Positions 1 to 9,876 of a stretch of DNA of 64,000 bases are shown one piece after another. The number at the start of each line of letters is the position of its first letter. Within the stretch, counting starts at the first letter, position 1. Position numbers and translations under genes: made by a program. Origin of the DNA: an uncultured Agathobacter sp. GTDB taxonomy: Bacteria > Bacillota > Clostridia > Lachnospirales > Lachnospiraceae. The stretch is from NCBI GenBank assembly GCA_934307695.1, contig CAKRCS010000001.1:372001-436000 (forward strand), read 5' to 3'. The notes below the pieces were generated by a model. It was given only the letters and a program-made list of their open reading frames with translations. It did no database searches and was not told the origin of the DNA.

Positions 1-1
1 T

Positions 2-49
2 GAATTGGGGCAGGACGGATTTTTTATTGCAAAATTAAAGCGAGGATAG
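2..49 (+). CDS. rsmB: 3' end of rsmB (16S rRNA m5C967 methyltransferase), partial
   Basis: The frame open from base 2 encodes a short C-terminal tail ending DGFFIAKLKRG and stops with TAG at 47-49, one base before the rlmN start. DGFFIA followed by a basic tail is the usual ending of RsmB/Sun-family rRNA cytosine methyltransferases. In Firmicutes rsmB directly precedes rlmN, so both the motif and the position agree. Only 15 codons are visible, so the family call rests on that tail and on synteny. Confidence 0.6.
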   Translation, partial: ELGQDGFFIAKLKRG

Positions 50-50
50 G

Positions 51-1085
51 ATGAGAGATATTAAGAGCATGGATCTTGCCGGGCTGACCGCCTATATCGC
101 GGAGCTTGGGGAGAAGGCATTTCGTGCAAAACAGATCTATCAATGGATACATATCAAGCAGATCGAGGACTTTGATGAGATGACCAACATCTCGAAGCAG
201 CTTAAGGAACGGCTGAAGGAGGATGCCTTTCTTACGACGCTGCACAAGGAGGAGGTACAGATCTCAAAGCTTGACGGGACAAGAAAGTACCTGTTTATGC
301 TCTCGGACGGCAACGTTATAGAGAGTGTTCTAATGAAATACAAGCATGGCAATTCGGTATGCATTTCCTCACAGGTGGGCTGCCGGATGGGCTGCCGTTT
401 CTGCGCGTCCACGCTGGACGGACTTGTAAGAGGGCTGACTCCTGCGGAGATGATCGACCAGATCTATCAGATCGGCAAGGACATCGGGGAGCGCATCTCG
501 AATGTTGTCGTGATGGGAACAGGGGAGCCGATGGACAATTTTGAAAATCTTCTGCGGTTTATCGAGCTGCTGACCGATGAGAACGGACTGAACATCAGCC
601 AGCGGAACCTGACGGTGTCTACCTGTGGGATCGTTCCGCGGATGCGGGAGCTTGCAGACAGGAAGCTGCAGATCACACTGGCGCTTTCCCTGCATGCCTC
701 CAACCAGAAAAAACGCCTGGAACTGATGCCGGTTGCCAACAAATATGAGATACATGAGGTGATCGATGCCTGCAGATACTATTTTGAGCAGACGGGGCGC
801 AGAGTCACCTTTGAATACAGCCTGGTGGGCGGAGTAAACGACACGGATGAGGACGCGAAGGAGCTTTCTTCCCTGATCCACGGAATGAATTGTCATGTGA
901 ACCTGATCCCGGTCAACCCGATCAAGGAACGGGATTATGTGCAGTCGAACACACAGGTGATCGCCGCTTTTAAGAACAAGCTGGAAAGAAATGGAATTAC
1001 AGCAACGGTGCGCCGTGAGATGGGGCGCGATATCGACGGTGCCTGCGGGCAGCTGCGACGCAAGTACAAACAGAAGATGGAATAA
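51..1085 (+). CDS. rlmN: 23S rRNA (adenine2503-C2)-methyltransferase / tRNA A37 methyltransferase RlmN
   Basis: This is a 344-residue radical SAM methyltransferase that methylates C2 of A2503 in 23S rRNA and A37 of some tRNAs. The radical SAM cluster motif CRMGCRFC (C111, C115, C118) is present. So is the GTGEPMDN segment that binds SAM and the C-terminal region with the second cysteine needed for the RlmN mechanism (GACGQL). Length is normal for the family. The ATG begins one base after the rsmB stop with a GAGGATAGG site overlapping the upstream gene, so the two are probably translationally coupled. A terminator hairpin follows at 1092-1121. Confidence 0.97.
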   Translation: MRDIKSMDLAGLTAYIAELGEKAFRAKQIYQWIHIKQIEDFDEMTNISKQLKERLKEDAFLTTLHKEEVQISKLDGTRKYLFMLSDGNVIESVLMKYKHGNSVCISSQVGCRMGCRFCASTLDGLVRGLTPAEMIDQIYQIGKDIGERISNVVVMGTGEPMDNFENLLRFIELLTDENGLNISQRNLTVSTCGIVPRMRELADRKLQITLALSLHASNQKKRLELMPVANKYEIHEVIDACRYYFEQTGRRVTFEYSLVGGVNDTDEDAKELSSLIHGMNCHVNLIPVNPIKERDYVQSNTQVIAAFKNKLERNGITATVRREMGRDIDGACGQLRRKYKQKME

Positions 1086-1091
1086 CCAAGG

Positions 1092-1121
1092 AGGGCAAGA
1101 GCGTTTTACTTGCCCTTTTTA
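1092..1121 (+). terminator. Intrinsic terminator after rlmN
   Basis: AGGGCAAG (1092-1099) pairs perfectly with CTTGCCCT (1109-1116) and is followed by a run of T. It separates the rsmB-rlmN transcript from prpC-prkC. Confidence 0.85.
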
Positions 1122-1220
1122 TAGGTTTGTGCTACTATATTATGCGGACTACTAGTGCAACTTGCGTCTATCTGCGTCCGCAGACCGGAAACAGACAGAC
1201 AAGGAAAGGACATAAAACGG

Positions 1221-1964
1221 ATGAAGACGTTTTCCATGACGGATATCGGTGTGTCGCGGGAGATGAATCAGGATTACCTGTTTACTTCAGATACAGCGGT
1301 CGGGAATCTTCCTAATCTATACATCGTCGCAGACGGTATGGGCGGACATAAGGCTGGAGAGTATGCCTCACGGTATACGACCGAGCGGGTGGTTGCCTAT
1401 GTGCTGCGCAGTAAGGATTCGGAACCCGTTACAATTTTAAAGGAAGCTATTCAAAAGGCAAATGAACTGCTCCTCATTGAATCGAAGGAGGATGAATCCA
1501 AGCATGGGATGGGTACGACCATCGTATGTGCGACGATTGTCGGCAGCAAGATGTTTGTCGCAAATGTGGGTGACAGCAGATTGTATGTGATTTCAGATCA
1601 GATTCGTCAGATCACCAGAGACCATTCCCTGGTTGAGGAGATGGTTCGAATGGGAGAGATGGACCGAAAGGAAGCCCGCCAGCATCCGGATAAGAATATC
1701 ATCACAAGAGCGGTAGGGGCGGCAGAGAATGTCGATGTGGATTTCTTTGAGGTGGATCTTTCAGAGGAGGATACGGTACTGCTTTGCTCGGACGGACTTA
1801 CCAATATGGTAGATGATGCGTCCATTTACCGCATTGTCAAGGAACAGAAGACAGTGGAGGATCAGGTCAGCAGGCTGGTCCGCGTTGCTAATGAAAACGG
1901 AGGCCGTGACAATATAACGGCTGTCATAATTCGACCATTTTTAGATGAGGTGAAGACATGTTAA
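1221..1964 (+). CDS. prpC: PP2C-family serine/threonine protein phosphatase (Stp/PrpC)
   Basis: A 247-residue metal-dependent PPM phosphatase, the partner that dephosphorylates substrates of the adjacent PASTA kinase. Metal-binding motifs are visible: DIGVSREMNQD near the N terminus, VADGMGGH, VGDSR, and the C-terminal GRDNITAV. The frame is open back to 1155, but the ATG at 1221 has an AAGGAAAGG site and matches the family N terminus MKTFSMTDIG, so the longer start is unlikely. The stop overlaps the prkC start by seven bases, which implies coupled translation of phosphatase and kinase. Confidence 0.95.
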   Translation: MKTFSMTDIGVSREMNQDYLFTSDTAVGNLPNLYIVADGMGGHKAGEYASRYTTERVVAYVLRSKDSEPVTILKEAIQKANELLLIESKEDESKHGMGTTIVCATIVGSKMFVANVGDSRLYVISDQIRQITRDHSLVEEMVRMGEMDRKEARQHPDKNIITRAVGAAENVDVDFFEVDLSEEDTVLLCSDGLTNMVDDASIYRIVKEQKTVEDQVSRLVRVANENGGRDNITAVIIRPFLDEVKTC

Positions 1965-4096
1965 CAGTAGGTATGTATTTAGCAGATAGATATGAGATCG
2001 TCAGTAAAGTAGGCGCCGGCGGAATGTCGGACGTTTACAAGGCAAAGGATCATATCCTTGGACGCTTTGTCGCGATCAAGGTACTTAAGCAGGAGTTCTC
2101 CGAGGACCGCAATTTCGTGACGAAGTTCCGCACGGAGGCACAGTCCGCAGCAGGACTCGAGCATCCGAACATCGTCAATATCTATGACGTAGGAAGCGAA
2201 GAAGGACTTCATTATATTGTAATGGAATATGTTGAGGGCATTACTTTAAAGACCTATATCGAGAAGAAAGGCCAGCTTACCTTCAAGGAATCCGTAAGCA
2301 TTGCAATTCAGGTCTCAAGAGGTATCGAGGCTGCCCACAATAAGAATATTATCCATAGAGACATCAAGCCACAGAACATCATCATCTCAACCGAGGGCAA
2401 GGTAAAGGTTACGGATTTTGGTATCGCAAGAGCTGCAACCTCCAACACCATCAGCTCCGATGTGATGGGGTCTGTACACTACGCATCCCCGGAGCAGGCG
2501 CGAAACGGCTTCGTAGACAACCGCAGTGATATCTACTCTATGGGTATTTTAATGTATGAGATGGTTACGGGACGTGTGCCGTTTGACGGAGATACTACGG
2601 TTGCGATCGCGATCCAGCACCTGCAGGAGGAGATGACCTCCCCGCGCGTATATGCGCCGAACCTGCCGGTCAGCTTAGAGAAGATCATTTTAAAATGTGC
2701 GCAGAAAAACCCGGATCGCAGATACCAGACGATCGGAGAGCTTTTAAGTGATCTGCGTAAGAGCCTTATCAGCCCGGACGAGGACTTCGTTGTGATCGCT
2801 CCGGCCGCAGACAGTGGTAAGACCAAAGTGATCAGCGCAGACGAGGTACAGCAGATCAAGAGCAGTGTTTCTCCAGCCGTGCCGAAGGAGACTCCGCACG
2901 CACCGCAGAAGCCGGCTCCGGTCGAAACCGAAGAAGATTACGATGATTATGACGAGGATGATGTGCTTGATCCGAAGATGGATAAGGCAGTTACCATCAT
3001 GGGAATCGTTGCAGCAGTGCTTATTGTTGTTGTGATCATTGCGCTTGCAATCAAGATCAGCAGCCTGTTTGGTTCACCGAGCACACCAAACACACCAGGT
3101 ACAACAACCACGCAGACACAGACAGAGAAAGACACCACGGTTACCGAGCCGACCGAGAGCCAGACGGAGACAACCGTAAGTGAGGAAAAAGAGACGGTTC
3201 CAATGATCAACATTGTCGGTATGCTTTATGATGAAGCAGAGACAAAGATGAAAGAGCTTGGATTAAGTCTTAATATCCTCTCCACGGAGTCCTCCACAGA
3301 GGCGGAGGGAACGATTCTTTCCGCAACGGTTTCCAAGGGGACGGAAGTGGCAGTCGGTTCCGTGATCGATGTAACCGTAGCAGGCAAGAGCGAGACACCG
3401 GAGACTCCGACGGTTGAGTCAAAGATCGTTCCGAGTGTTGTCGGATATTCAGAGACGACAGCAACCTCCGCACTTAACAATGCGGGATTTGTTCCAAAGT
3501 CAACCTACGAGTACAGCAATGATGTACCGAAGGGAGAGGTCATTTCCCAGGATCCGGTAGCGGGAAGCTCCGTAGAGTCCGGATCTGAGGTTACGCTTGT
3601 GGTAAGCAACGGTATCGAGCAGGCAAAGGTGCCGGATGTTTTGGGTAAGACAACCGAGAAGGCAACCGAGAAGCTTGAGGCGAAGGGCTTTGTTGTAGCA
3701 ATCGAGGAAGCTTACAGCGACGAGGTAAAAGAAGGCAGAGTTATCAGCCAGAGCGTTGTAGGCGGAGAATCCGCAGATGCCGGATCGGAGATTACCATCA
3801 CGGTAAGTCTTGGCTCCATGACGGTATATTACAGCTTTAGCAAAGAGTTTACAGTTCCTGAAAATGCAGTCAGCGCATCCTACACACTGACCAAGGAGGA
3901 CGGAGAGGTTATCAGTAATCAGTCCGAGCGTATTTCCGAGGGAACGCCTTCCATCACGATCTCCAAGGTCAACATTGATGTGCCATCCGGCTATCTGGAG
4001 CTGATCTGGACGATCGAGACGACCGATGAGCTGGGTAACGCCATCCAGACAGAGGAGAGCGGATTCAGCGGAACTGTTGATTTTACAATGCAATAA
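1958..4096 (+). CDS. prkC: PASTA-domain serine/threonine protein kinase PrkC/Stk1
   Basis: A 712-residue membrane kinase. The cytoplasmic Hanks-type domain (about 10-270) has the glycine loop GAGGMSDVY, the catalytic loop HRDIKPQN and DFGIA. A juxtamembrane acidic segment leads to one membrane span at about 345-367 (AVTIMGIVAAVLIVVVII). A Thr/Glu-rich linker is followed by three extracellular PASTA repeats, which in this family sense muropeptides or lipid II. A C-terminal module of about 90 residues (from about 625, beginning MTVYYSFSKEF) looks like an Ig-type beta sandwich. The gene sits between prpC and rsgA in the conserved Firmicute cluster. Confidence 0.97.
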   Translation: MLTVGMYLADRYEIVSKVGAGGMSDVYKAKDHILGRFVAIKVLKQEFSEDRNFVTKFRTEAQSAAGLEHPNIVNIYDVGSEEGLHYIVMEYVEGITLKTYIEKKGQLTFKESVSIAIQVSRGIEAAHNKNIIHRDIKPQNIIISTEGKVKVTDFGIARAATSNTISSDVMGSVHYASPEQARNGFVDNRSDIYSMGILMYEMVTGRVPFDGDTTVAIAIQHLQEEMTSPRVYAPNLPVSLEKIILKCAQKNPDRRYQTIGELLSDLRKSLISPDEDFVVIAPAADSGKTKVISADEVQQIKSSVSPAVPKETPHAPQKPAPVETEEDYDDYDEDDVLDPKMDKAVTIMGIVAAVLIVVVIIALAIKISSLFGSPSTPNTPGTTTTQTQTEKDTTVTEPTESQTETTVSEEKETVPMINIVGMLYDEAETKMKELGLSLNILSTESSTEAEGTILSATVSKGTEVAVGSVIDVTVAGKSETPETPTVESKIVPSVVGYSETTATSALNNAGFVPKSTYEYSNDVPKGEVISQDPVAGSSVESGSEVTLVVSNGIEQAKVPDVLGKTTEKATEKLEAKGFVVAIEEAYSDEVKEGRVISQSVVGGESADAGSEITITVSLGSMTVYYSFSKEFTVPENAVSASYTLTKEDGEVISNQSERISEGTPSITISKVNIDVPSGYLELIWTIETTDELGNAIQTEESGFSGTVDFTMQ

Positions 4097-4106
4097 GAAG
4101 AACAAT

Positions 4107-4985
4107 ATGCAGGGAAAGATTGTAAAAGGAATTTCCGGTTTCTACTACGTTTTCGTAGCGGGAACCGGAATTTATGAATGTAAGGCAAAAGGTGCATTCC
4201 GCAAAGAGGGAATGAAGCCTCTCGTCGGAGATCTGGTTGAGATCGCGGTTCTCGATGAGGACAAAAAGCTTGGCAATATTGAAAAGATTCTGCCGCGGAG
4301 CATCGAACTGATCCGCCCGGCGGTGGCCAATATCGATTTTGCACTTGTGATCTTTGCGGCAGCGAAGCCGCAGCCAAACCTGAATCTGCTGGATCGCTTT
4401 TTGTGCATGATGGAATATCGCCATGTTCCATCGGTGATCTGCTTTAACAAATGTGATCTGGTGGATGCAGAGGAAAAAGCACGCCTGTCCGCCATCTATG
4501 AGGCGGCGGGATACAAAATCCTGTTTGTGAGTGCCAAATACAAAGAAAATTTAGGGCAGCTGGAAACGGTGCTTCAGGGAAAGACCGCTGCAGTTGCAGG
4601 ACCTTCCGGTGTAGGCAAGTCCTCTCTGGTGAATGCCCTTCAGGATAAGTACCACATGGAAACCGGTGACATCAGCAGAAAGATCGAGCGTGGGAAGAAC
4701 ACGACGAGGCACACGCAGGTGATCCCACTCAATGATGATACGTTTATCATGGACACGCCGGGGTTTAGCTCCATGGATCTGCCGGAGATGGAGAAGGAAG
4801 ACCTGTGGAAGTGCTATCCGGAGTTTGTTTCATACGAAAAGAACTGCCGTTTTATCGGGTGTAGCCATATCACGGAGCCGGATTGCGGCGTAAAGGAAGC
4901 ACTTGCCGAGGGAAAGATCAGCGCAGAGCGCTATAAGAATTATTGTCTGATCTATGAAGAAATGAAAAATATTCGCAAATATTAG
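4107..4985 (+). CDS. rsgA: Ribosome small subunit-dependent GTPase A
   Basis: A 292-residue circularly permuted GTPase that helps late 30S maturation. An OB-fold N terminus precedes the NKCD (G4) motif, which comes before the P loop GPSGVGKSS, and DTPGFSS follows: this is the permuted order typical of RsgA/YjeQ. A zinc-binding C-terminal segment (CRFIGCSHITEPDCGV) is complete. The open frame extends to 4026, but the ATG at 4107 gives the canonical MQGKIVKG start, ten bases after the prkC stop codon. It lies in the prkC-rsgA-rpe-thiN order. Confidence 0.96.
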   Translation: MQGKIVKGISGFYYVFVAGTGIYECKAKGAFRKEGMKPLVGDLVEIAVLDEDKKLGNIEKILPRSIELIRPAVANIDFALVIFAAAKPQPNLNLLDRFLCMMEYRHVPSVICFNKCDLVDAEEKARLSAIYEAAGYKILFVSAKYKENLGQLETVLQGKTAAVAGPSGVGKSSLVNALQDKYHMETGDISRKIERGKNTTRHTQVIPLNDDTFIMDTPGFSSMDLPEMEKEDLWKCYPEFVSYEKNCRFIGCSHITEPDCGVKEALAEGKISAERYKNYCLIYEEMKNIRKY

Positions 4986-4994
4986 GAGGCAGTT

Positions 4995-5660
4995 ATGAAT
5001 TGCTTATCACCTTCGATTCTCGCAGCAGATTTCTCAAAGCTTGGAGAACAGGTTCATATACTTGATGAGTGCGGAGCACAGTATGTCCATATCGATGTGA
5101 TGGACGGACAGTTTGTTCCAAGTCTCTCTGTAGGATTCCCGATCATAGAGTCACTTCGTCCCTGTACGGAGCGCATGTTTGACGTGCATCTGATGATTGA
5201 GGAGCCGATCCGCTATATTGATGAATTTGCGGCTGCCGGAGCAGACATCATAACGGTTCATGCGGAGGCGTGCAGGCACCTTGACCGCACAATCGACCGC
5301 ATCAAGGAGCGCGGGCTTCTCGCCGGTGTGGCACTCAACCCGGCAACTCCGATCGAGGCAATACGCTATGTGCTGCCAAAGGTCGATATGGTTCTGATCA
5401 TGACCGTAAATCCGGGCTACGGCGGGCAGAAGCTGATTCCGTATACGGTCGAGAAGGTAGCGGAGCTGAGGCGTCTTTTGATCAAGAACGGAATCAAAGC
5501 GGATATTGAGGTTGACGGTGGTGTCAGCCTGGATAATGTGCAGAAGCTTCTGGATGCCGGGGCGAACATTATCGTTGCGGGAAGTGCGGTGTTCCGCGGT
5601 GATATTGCTAAGAATACAACAGAATTTCTTGAAATATTAAATAATGCGCAGCACGTTTGA
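4995..5660 (+). CDS. rpe: Ribulose-phosphate 3-epimerase
   Basis: A 221-residue TIM-barrel enzyme interconverting ribulose 5-phosphate and xylulose 5-phosphate in the non-oxidative pentose phosphate pathway. Family motifs are present: SPSILAADF at the start, HIDVMDGQFVP, FDVHLMIEEP, MTVNPGYGGQ and EVDGGV. TTAGGAGGC precedes the ATG. Ten bases separate it from rsgA. Confidence 0.97.
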   Translation: MNCLSPSILAADFSKLGEQVHILDECGAQYVHIDVMDGQFVPSLSVGFPIIESLRPCTERMFDVHLMIEEPIRYIDEFAAAGADIITVHAEACRHLDRTIDRIKERGLLAGVALNPATPIEAIRYVLPKVDMVLIMTVNPGYGGQKLIPYTVEKVAELRRLLIKNGIKADIEVDGGVSLDNVQKLLDAGANIIVAGSAVFRGDIAKNTTEFLEILNNAQHV

Positions 5661-5697
5661 GCGTGCAAAAGTGACAGGATTGGTAAGGGGATAGAAA

Positions 5698-6345
5698 ATG
5701 CGAGGACTTATAATAACCGGAGGCAATATCCGGGATGAATTTGCGTGTGAGAAAATAAAGACTGGCGGATATGATATGATCATGGCGGCAGACTCCGGTA
5801 TGGATTTTTTGTACCGGAACCATCTGACACCGGATATCATCGTCGGAGATTTTGACTCGGTGGATCATGACGCACTGGACTTTTTCAGGGAAGATAAACG
5901 AATCGAATTTTGCAGGCTGGACCCCGTAAAGGATGATACCGACACCGAGTATGCAATCCGTGATGCACTTTCGCGCGGAATCACCCAGCTTACGATCCTC
6001 GGAGGAACCGGAAGCCGGCTCGACCATGTGCTTGGCAATATCAGCCTGCTTGGAATCGGACTAGAGGAAAATGTAGAGATCGAGCTTGTGGATGAGCATA
6101 ACCGTGTGAGGATGATCGATAAGCCGCTCTCCATCCGAAGGGACGAGCAGTTTGGCAGATTCGTTTCTTTGATACCATATACAGGAAACGTGGAACATGT
6201 TACCCTGACCGGTTTTAAGTATACGCTGGACGACTATACGATGGGAGGCTTTAACTCACTCGGTGTCAGCAACGAGATCAAGGAAGAGGTTGCGCGTATC
6301 GAGTTTAGCAGTGGAATCCTGCTGGTGATCGAGTCTGTGGATTAG
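5698..6345 (+). CDS. thiN: Thiamine pyrophosphokinase
   Basis: A 215-residue enzyme transferring pyrophosphate from ATP to thiamine. The hallmark PDIIVGDFDSVD, the DDTDTEYAIRDAL helix and the GGTGSRLDHVLGN motif are all present. The start has a GGGGA site. No TPP riboswitch was seen upstream, as expected for a salvage kinase inside this housekeeping operon. Confidence 0.95.
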   Translation: MRGLIITGGNIRDEFACEKIKTGGYDMIMAADSGMDFLYRNHLTPDIIVGDFDSVDHDALDFFREDKRIEFCRLDPVKDDTDTEYAIRDALSRGITQLTILGGTGSRLDHVLGNISLLGIGLEENVEIELVDEHNRVRMIDKPLSIRRDEQFGRFVSLIPYTGNVEHVTLTGFKYTLDDYTMGGFNSLGVSNEIKEEVARIEFSSGILLVIESVD

Positions 6346-6358
6346 TGGAGACAAACAA

Positions 6359-8464
6359 ATGAAAAAATTTATAAAAGAACATGTTTTTTTGATATTTTCA
6401 ATAGGTGGCTTGCTGTTTCAGGAGCTTGTGTTCCATTTGACAATAAAGAGTAGTACCATAAAGGGAAGCTGGCTTACAACGCTTCTCTTTTCTGCGGTAT
6501 ATGGGTGTATTCTCTATCTGCTCGGAACGATTGCAAGGGGGAAAAAGGCAAGCCGGATCATCCGTGAGGCACTTCTTGCCCTTACTGCGGTTCCATTCAT
6601 CATCTGGAACTTTATCTTTGCCAAATTCCGTATTTTGTATGATGTATCCACGACCTTCGGCGGGGCATCCGATGCGATGGGAGGCTTTGCAGGAGATATT
6701 CTCCGCCTGATCTTCTCGGTAAACGGAATGGCACATATCATTTTGTTTTTACTTCCGTATTTGCTCTATTTGTTTTTCGGGAAGAAATTGGATGAGGGAA
6801 CGGATATCCACGCAAAGGAGCGGCTTATCACTGCAGGCTGCGGCTTGGCATTGTGGGCGGCAGCACTTATTTTTATGAAGGCAGATGCGACGCTGGGGCA
6901 GATATACAGCAGCGAATACCAGTTTGAAAACGCGGTATCCAACTTTGGCTTGTACACGGGTGTACGGCTGGATATCAAGAATCTTGGAAACGATGACGAA
7001 CTTCTTGTCAACACCGGCGATTCGGTTCCGGCACTTGCGGGCGCAGAGATCGAAACGGAGAGTACAGACCATGCAGATACAGCAAAACCGGCTGATACGC
7101 AGCGAGTACAGGCAGAACAGACACAGAGCACAGAGCCGGAGACAGAAACCGAATCTGAGCCGCAGGAGCCGGAACCGGTGATCGATACCAGCCCGAACGT
7201 TCTGGACATTGATTTTGATGCGCTTGAGGATGGGGCATCCAAGGAGCTGGTCAAGGTGGACGAGTATGTGCGCTCGCTGGAACCGACCAATAAGAATGCA
7301 TACACCGGCTTGTTCAAGGGAAAGAATCTTATTTTTATCACGGCAGAGGCATTTGCGGCGGAAGTGATCGATGAGAAGCTGACACCGACACTGTACCGGC
7401 TGGCAACCAAGGGTATCAATTTTACCGACTACTATCAGCCGGCAAGTGCGGGAACGACCGGCGGAGAATATGCAAATATCATGGGAATGCTTCCGACTGC
7501 AGGCGGCAAGTCCATGAAGAATACAAAAAATAATCACAACTACATGACGATTGGAAGCCTGCTCAACGATGAGGGGTATTATGGGAAAGCATACCATAAC
7601 AACAGCTACAAATATTATGACCGTGACCAGACACACATCAATCTGGGCTATTCAGATGGTTATATGGGCTATGGGAACGGCATGGAGGATTTTGTAAAAA
7701 AGACATGGCCGGAAAGTGATCTGGAGATGATGCAGGGAACACTTCCAACGTATATCAATAAGCAGCCGTTCAATATTTATTATATGTCTGTGAGCGGACA
7801 CAGCGATTATGCAAAGGACTTAAATGCAATGTCCAAAAAGCACTGGGACGAGGTGAAGGATCTGGATTATTCCGATACAGTCAAGGCATACATTGCAGCT
7901 CAGCTTGAGCTGGAGTCAGCGCTTACCTATCTGGTGGATGAGCTGGAAACAGCAGGCATTGCGGATGATACGGTAATCTGTATTTCGGCGGATCATTTTC
8001 CATACGGACTGGATCAGAACGAGTCAGATTCCTATGAATATCTGTCAGAATTGTACGGATATGAGGTGACCAATAATTTTGAGCGCGACCACAACCGCCT
8101 GATCTTATGGAGCGGATGCCTGGAGGAGCAGGAGCCAATTGTCATTTCTTCACCGACCTTCAGCCCGGATATCCTTCCAACACTGTGTAATCTGTTTGGG
8201 ATTGCGTATGATTCAAGACTGCTTCCGGGCAGGGATGTCCTGTCAGATTCGGAGGCGCTTGTGTATGATCTAAGCTACAACTGGAAAACGGATTACGGCA
8301 CCTATTTATCCTCCAAAGGGAAATTCATTCCGGCGGATGAGGATATCGTGCTGCCGGACGGCTACATCGACCGGATCAAATCGGTTGTAAAGAGCAAGAT
8401 CAACTACAGCAAAAAGGTATTGAATCTGGATTACTATGCACATGTATTTCCGGACAAGGAATAG
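6359..8464 (+). CDS. LTA synthase-like membrane phosphotransferase/sulfatase family protein
   Basis: A 701-residue membrane protein with about five N-terminal hydrophobic segments, a long Thr/Glu/Pro-rich linker (about 220-280) and an extracellular alkaline-phosphatase-superfamily domain from about 320. In the catalytic domain FITAEAF supplies the metal-binding Glu. GTTGGEY (about 364) aligns with the LtaS nucleophile motif KTSDSEF, and SADHFPYG (about 543) gives the Asp-His metal pair. LtaS-type enzymes transfer glycerol phosphate from phosphatidylglycerol to lipoteichoic acid. This low-complexity linker version could use another glycolipid or polymer acceptor, so no gene symbol is given. 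It begins 13 bases after thiN. Confidence 0.8.
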   Translation: MKKFIKEHVFLIFSIGGLLFQELVFHLTIKSSTIKGSWLTTLLFSAVYGCILYLLGTIARGKKASRIIREALLALTAVPFIIWNFIFAKFRILYDVSTTFGGASDAMGGFAGDILRLIFSVNGMAHIILFLLPYLLYLFFGKKLDEGTDIHAKERLITAGCGLALWAAALIFMKADATLGQIYSSEYQFENAVSNFGLYTGVRLDIKNLGNDDELLVNTGDSVPALAGAEIETESTDHADTAKPADTQRVQAEQTQSTEPETETESEPQEPEPVIDTSPNVLDIDFDALEDGASKELVKVDEYVRSLEPTNKNAYTGLFKGKNLIFITAEAFAAEVIDEKLTPTLYRLATKGINFTDYYQPASAGTTGGEYANIMGMLPTAGGKSMKNTKNNHNYMTIGSLLNDEGYYGKAYHNNSYKYYDRDQTHINLGYSDGYMGYGNGMEDFVKKTWPESDLEMMQGTLPTYINKQPFNIYYMSVSGHSDYAKDLNAMSKKHWDEVKDLDYSDTVKAYIAAQLELESALTYLVDELETAGIADDTVICISADHFPYGLDQNESDSYEYLSELYGYEVTNNFERDHNRLILWSGCLEEQEPIVISSPTFSPDILPTLCNLFGIAYDSRLLPGRDVLSDSEALVYDLSYNWKTDYGTYLSSKGKFIPADEDIVLPDGYIDRIKSVVKSKINYSKKVLNLDYYAHVFPDKE

Positions 8465-8478
8465 AAAGAGGATAATCA

Positions 8479-9846
8479 ATGGAACAACATACAGCAAAAG
8501 AAAATAAGATGGGCGTGATGCAGGAGGGAAAGCTTCTGCTTAATATGTCGCTTCCAATGATGGTCTCCATGCTGGTACAGGCAATGTACAATATCGTGGA
8601 CAGCATCTTTGTTGCGAAGATCTCCGAGGATGCGCTTACGGCGGTTTCACTGGCATTTCCGTTACAGTCACTGATGATCGCAGTCGGCGCGGGAACCGGT
8701 GTCGGTGTCAACGCATTGATCTCGCGGGGACTTGGAGAGAAGAAAAGAGACCGTGTGGATGCGGTCGCAGCAAATGGTATTTTTATCTATGCGCTGAGTT
8801 ATCTTGCGATTGCGGTACTTGGATTTACAGCGGTAAGACCTTTTTACAATATGCAGGTTGGGGCAGGGCAGGAAAACATCATGGAGCTTGGAGTGACCTA
8901 TCTGTCGATCGCCATGATCTTTTCCTTTGGACTGTTCGGACAGTTCGTTTTTGAGCGTATCCTGCAGGCTACCGGACGTACATTTTTTACGATGATCAGC
9001 CAGATGACCGGTGCGATCATCAACATTATCATGGATCCGATCCTGATCTTTGGGCTGCTCGGCTTTCCGAAGCTCGGCATCGCAGGTGCGGCGATCGCAA
9101 CCGTTATGGGACAGATCATTGCAGCGATCATCGCATGTGTATACAATCTGAAAAAGAATACGGATGTCACGATATCCTTTAAGGGCTTCCGCCCGAATGG
9201 GGAGATCATAAAGGATATCTATATCATTGGAATCCCATCGATCGTCATGCAGTCGATCGGTTCCGTCATGACAACCGGAATGAACCTTATCTTAATGGGA
9301 ATTTCCTCAACCGCCGCCGCAGTATTCGGTGTGTACTTTAAGCTTCAGAGTTTTTTCTTCATGCCGGTATTCGGACTGAACAATGGGTTGATCCCGATCC
9401 TTTCCTACAATTACGGCGCGAGAAACAAGAAGCGCATGATGAATACGTTGAAATACGGCTATCTGATCGCGTTCCTTTTCATGCTGGTCGGATTTGTGGT
9501 ATTTATGCTGATCCCGGACAGGCTGCTGTTATTGTTTGATGCATCTGAGACGATGCTTGCGATCGGTATTCCGGCGCTGCGCAAGATCGCCGTACATTTC
9601 CTGATCGCATGGTTCTGTATCGTATCCGGAACGCTGTTTCAGGCGGTCGGAAATGCGGTTTACAGTATGTATGTGTCTGTGGCGCGTCAGCTTGTGGTGC
9701 TGCTTCCGGTGGCGTATGTGCTGGCAAAGATCGGCGGATTGTCCCTGATCTGGTGGTGCTTCCCGATTGCGGAGATGATGTCACTGCTGATCTCTGTAGT
9801 ATGTCTCAAGCTGGTCATGAAGAAAAAGCTGGCAGACTTTGCATAA
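8479..9846 (+). CDS. MATE family multidrug/organic cation efflux transporter
   Basis: A 455-residue protein with twelve predicted membrane spans in two homologous halves, each starting with the MATE pattern (NMSLPMMVSMLVQAMYNIVDSIF and, in the second half, IGIPSIVMQSIGSVM). It exports organic cations or drugs in exchange for Na+ or H+; the substrate cannot be read from sequence. It is separated from the upstream LtaS-like gene by 14 bases and probably cotranscribed. Confidence 0.92.
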   Translation: MEQHTAKENKMGVMQEGKLLLNMSLPMMVSMLVQAMYNIVDSIFVAKISEDALTAVSLAFPLQSLMIAVGAGTGVGVNALISRGLGEKKRDRVDAVAANGIFIYALSYLAIAVLGFTAVRPFYNMQVGAGQENIMELGVTYLSIAMIFSFGLFGQFVFERILQATGRTFFTMISQMTGAIINIIMDPILIFGLLGFPKLGIAGAAIATVMGQIIAAIIACVYNLKKNTDVTISFKGFRPNGEIIKDIYIIGIPSIVMQSIGSVMTTGMNLILMGISSTAAAVFGVYFKLQSFFFMPVFGLNNGLIPILSYNYGARNKKRMMNTLKYGYLIAFLFMLVGFVVFMLIPDRLLLLFDASETMLAIGIPALRKIAVHFLIAWFCIVSGTLFQAVGNAVYSMYVSVARQLVVLLPVAYVLAKIGGLSLIWWCFPIAEMMSLLISVVCLKLVMKKKLADFA

Positions 9847-9876
9847 GAAAAGCAGAGTAGCTGTGAGGATTTGAAC

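Noticed and set aside
6749..7636. 295-codon minus-strand open frame opposite the LtaS-like gene
   Set aside because: Antisense shadow without a ribosome binding site or recognisable domain, within a gene of clear family membership.
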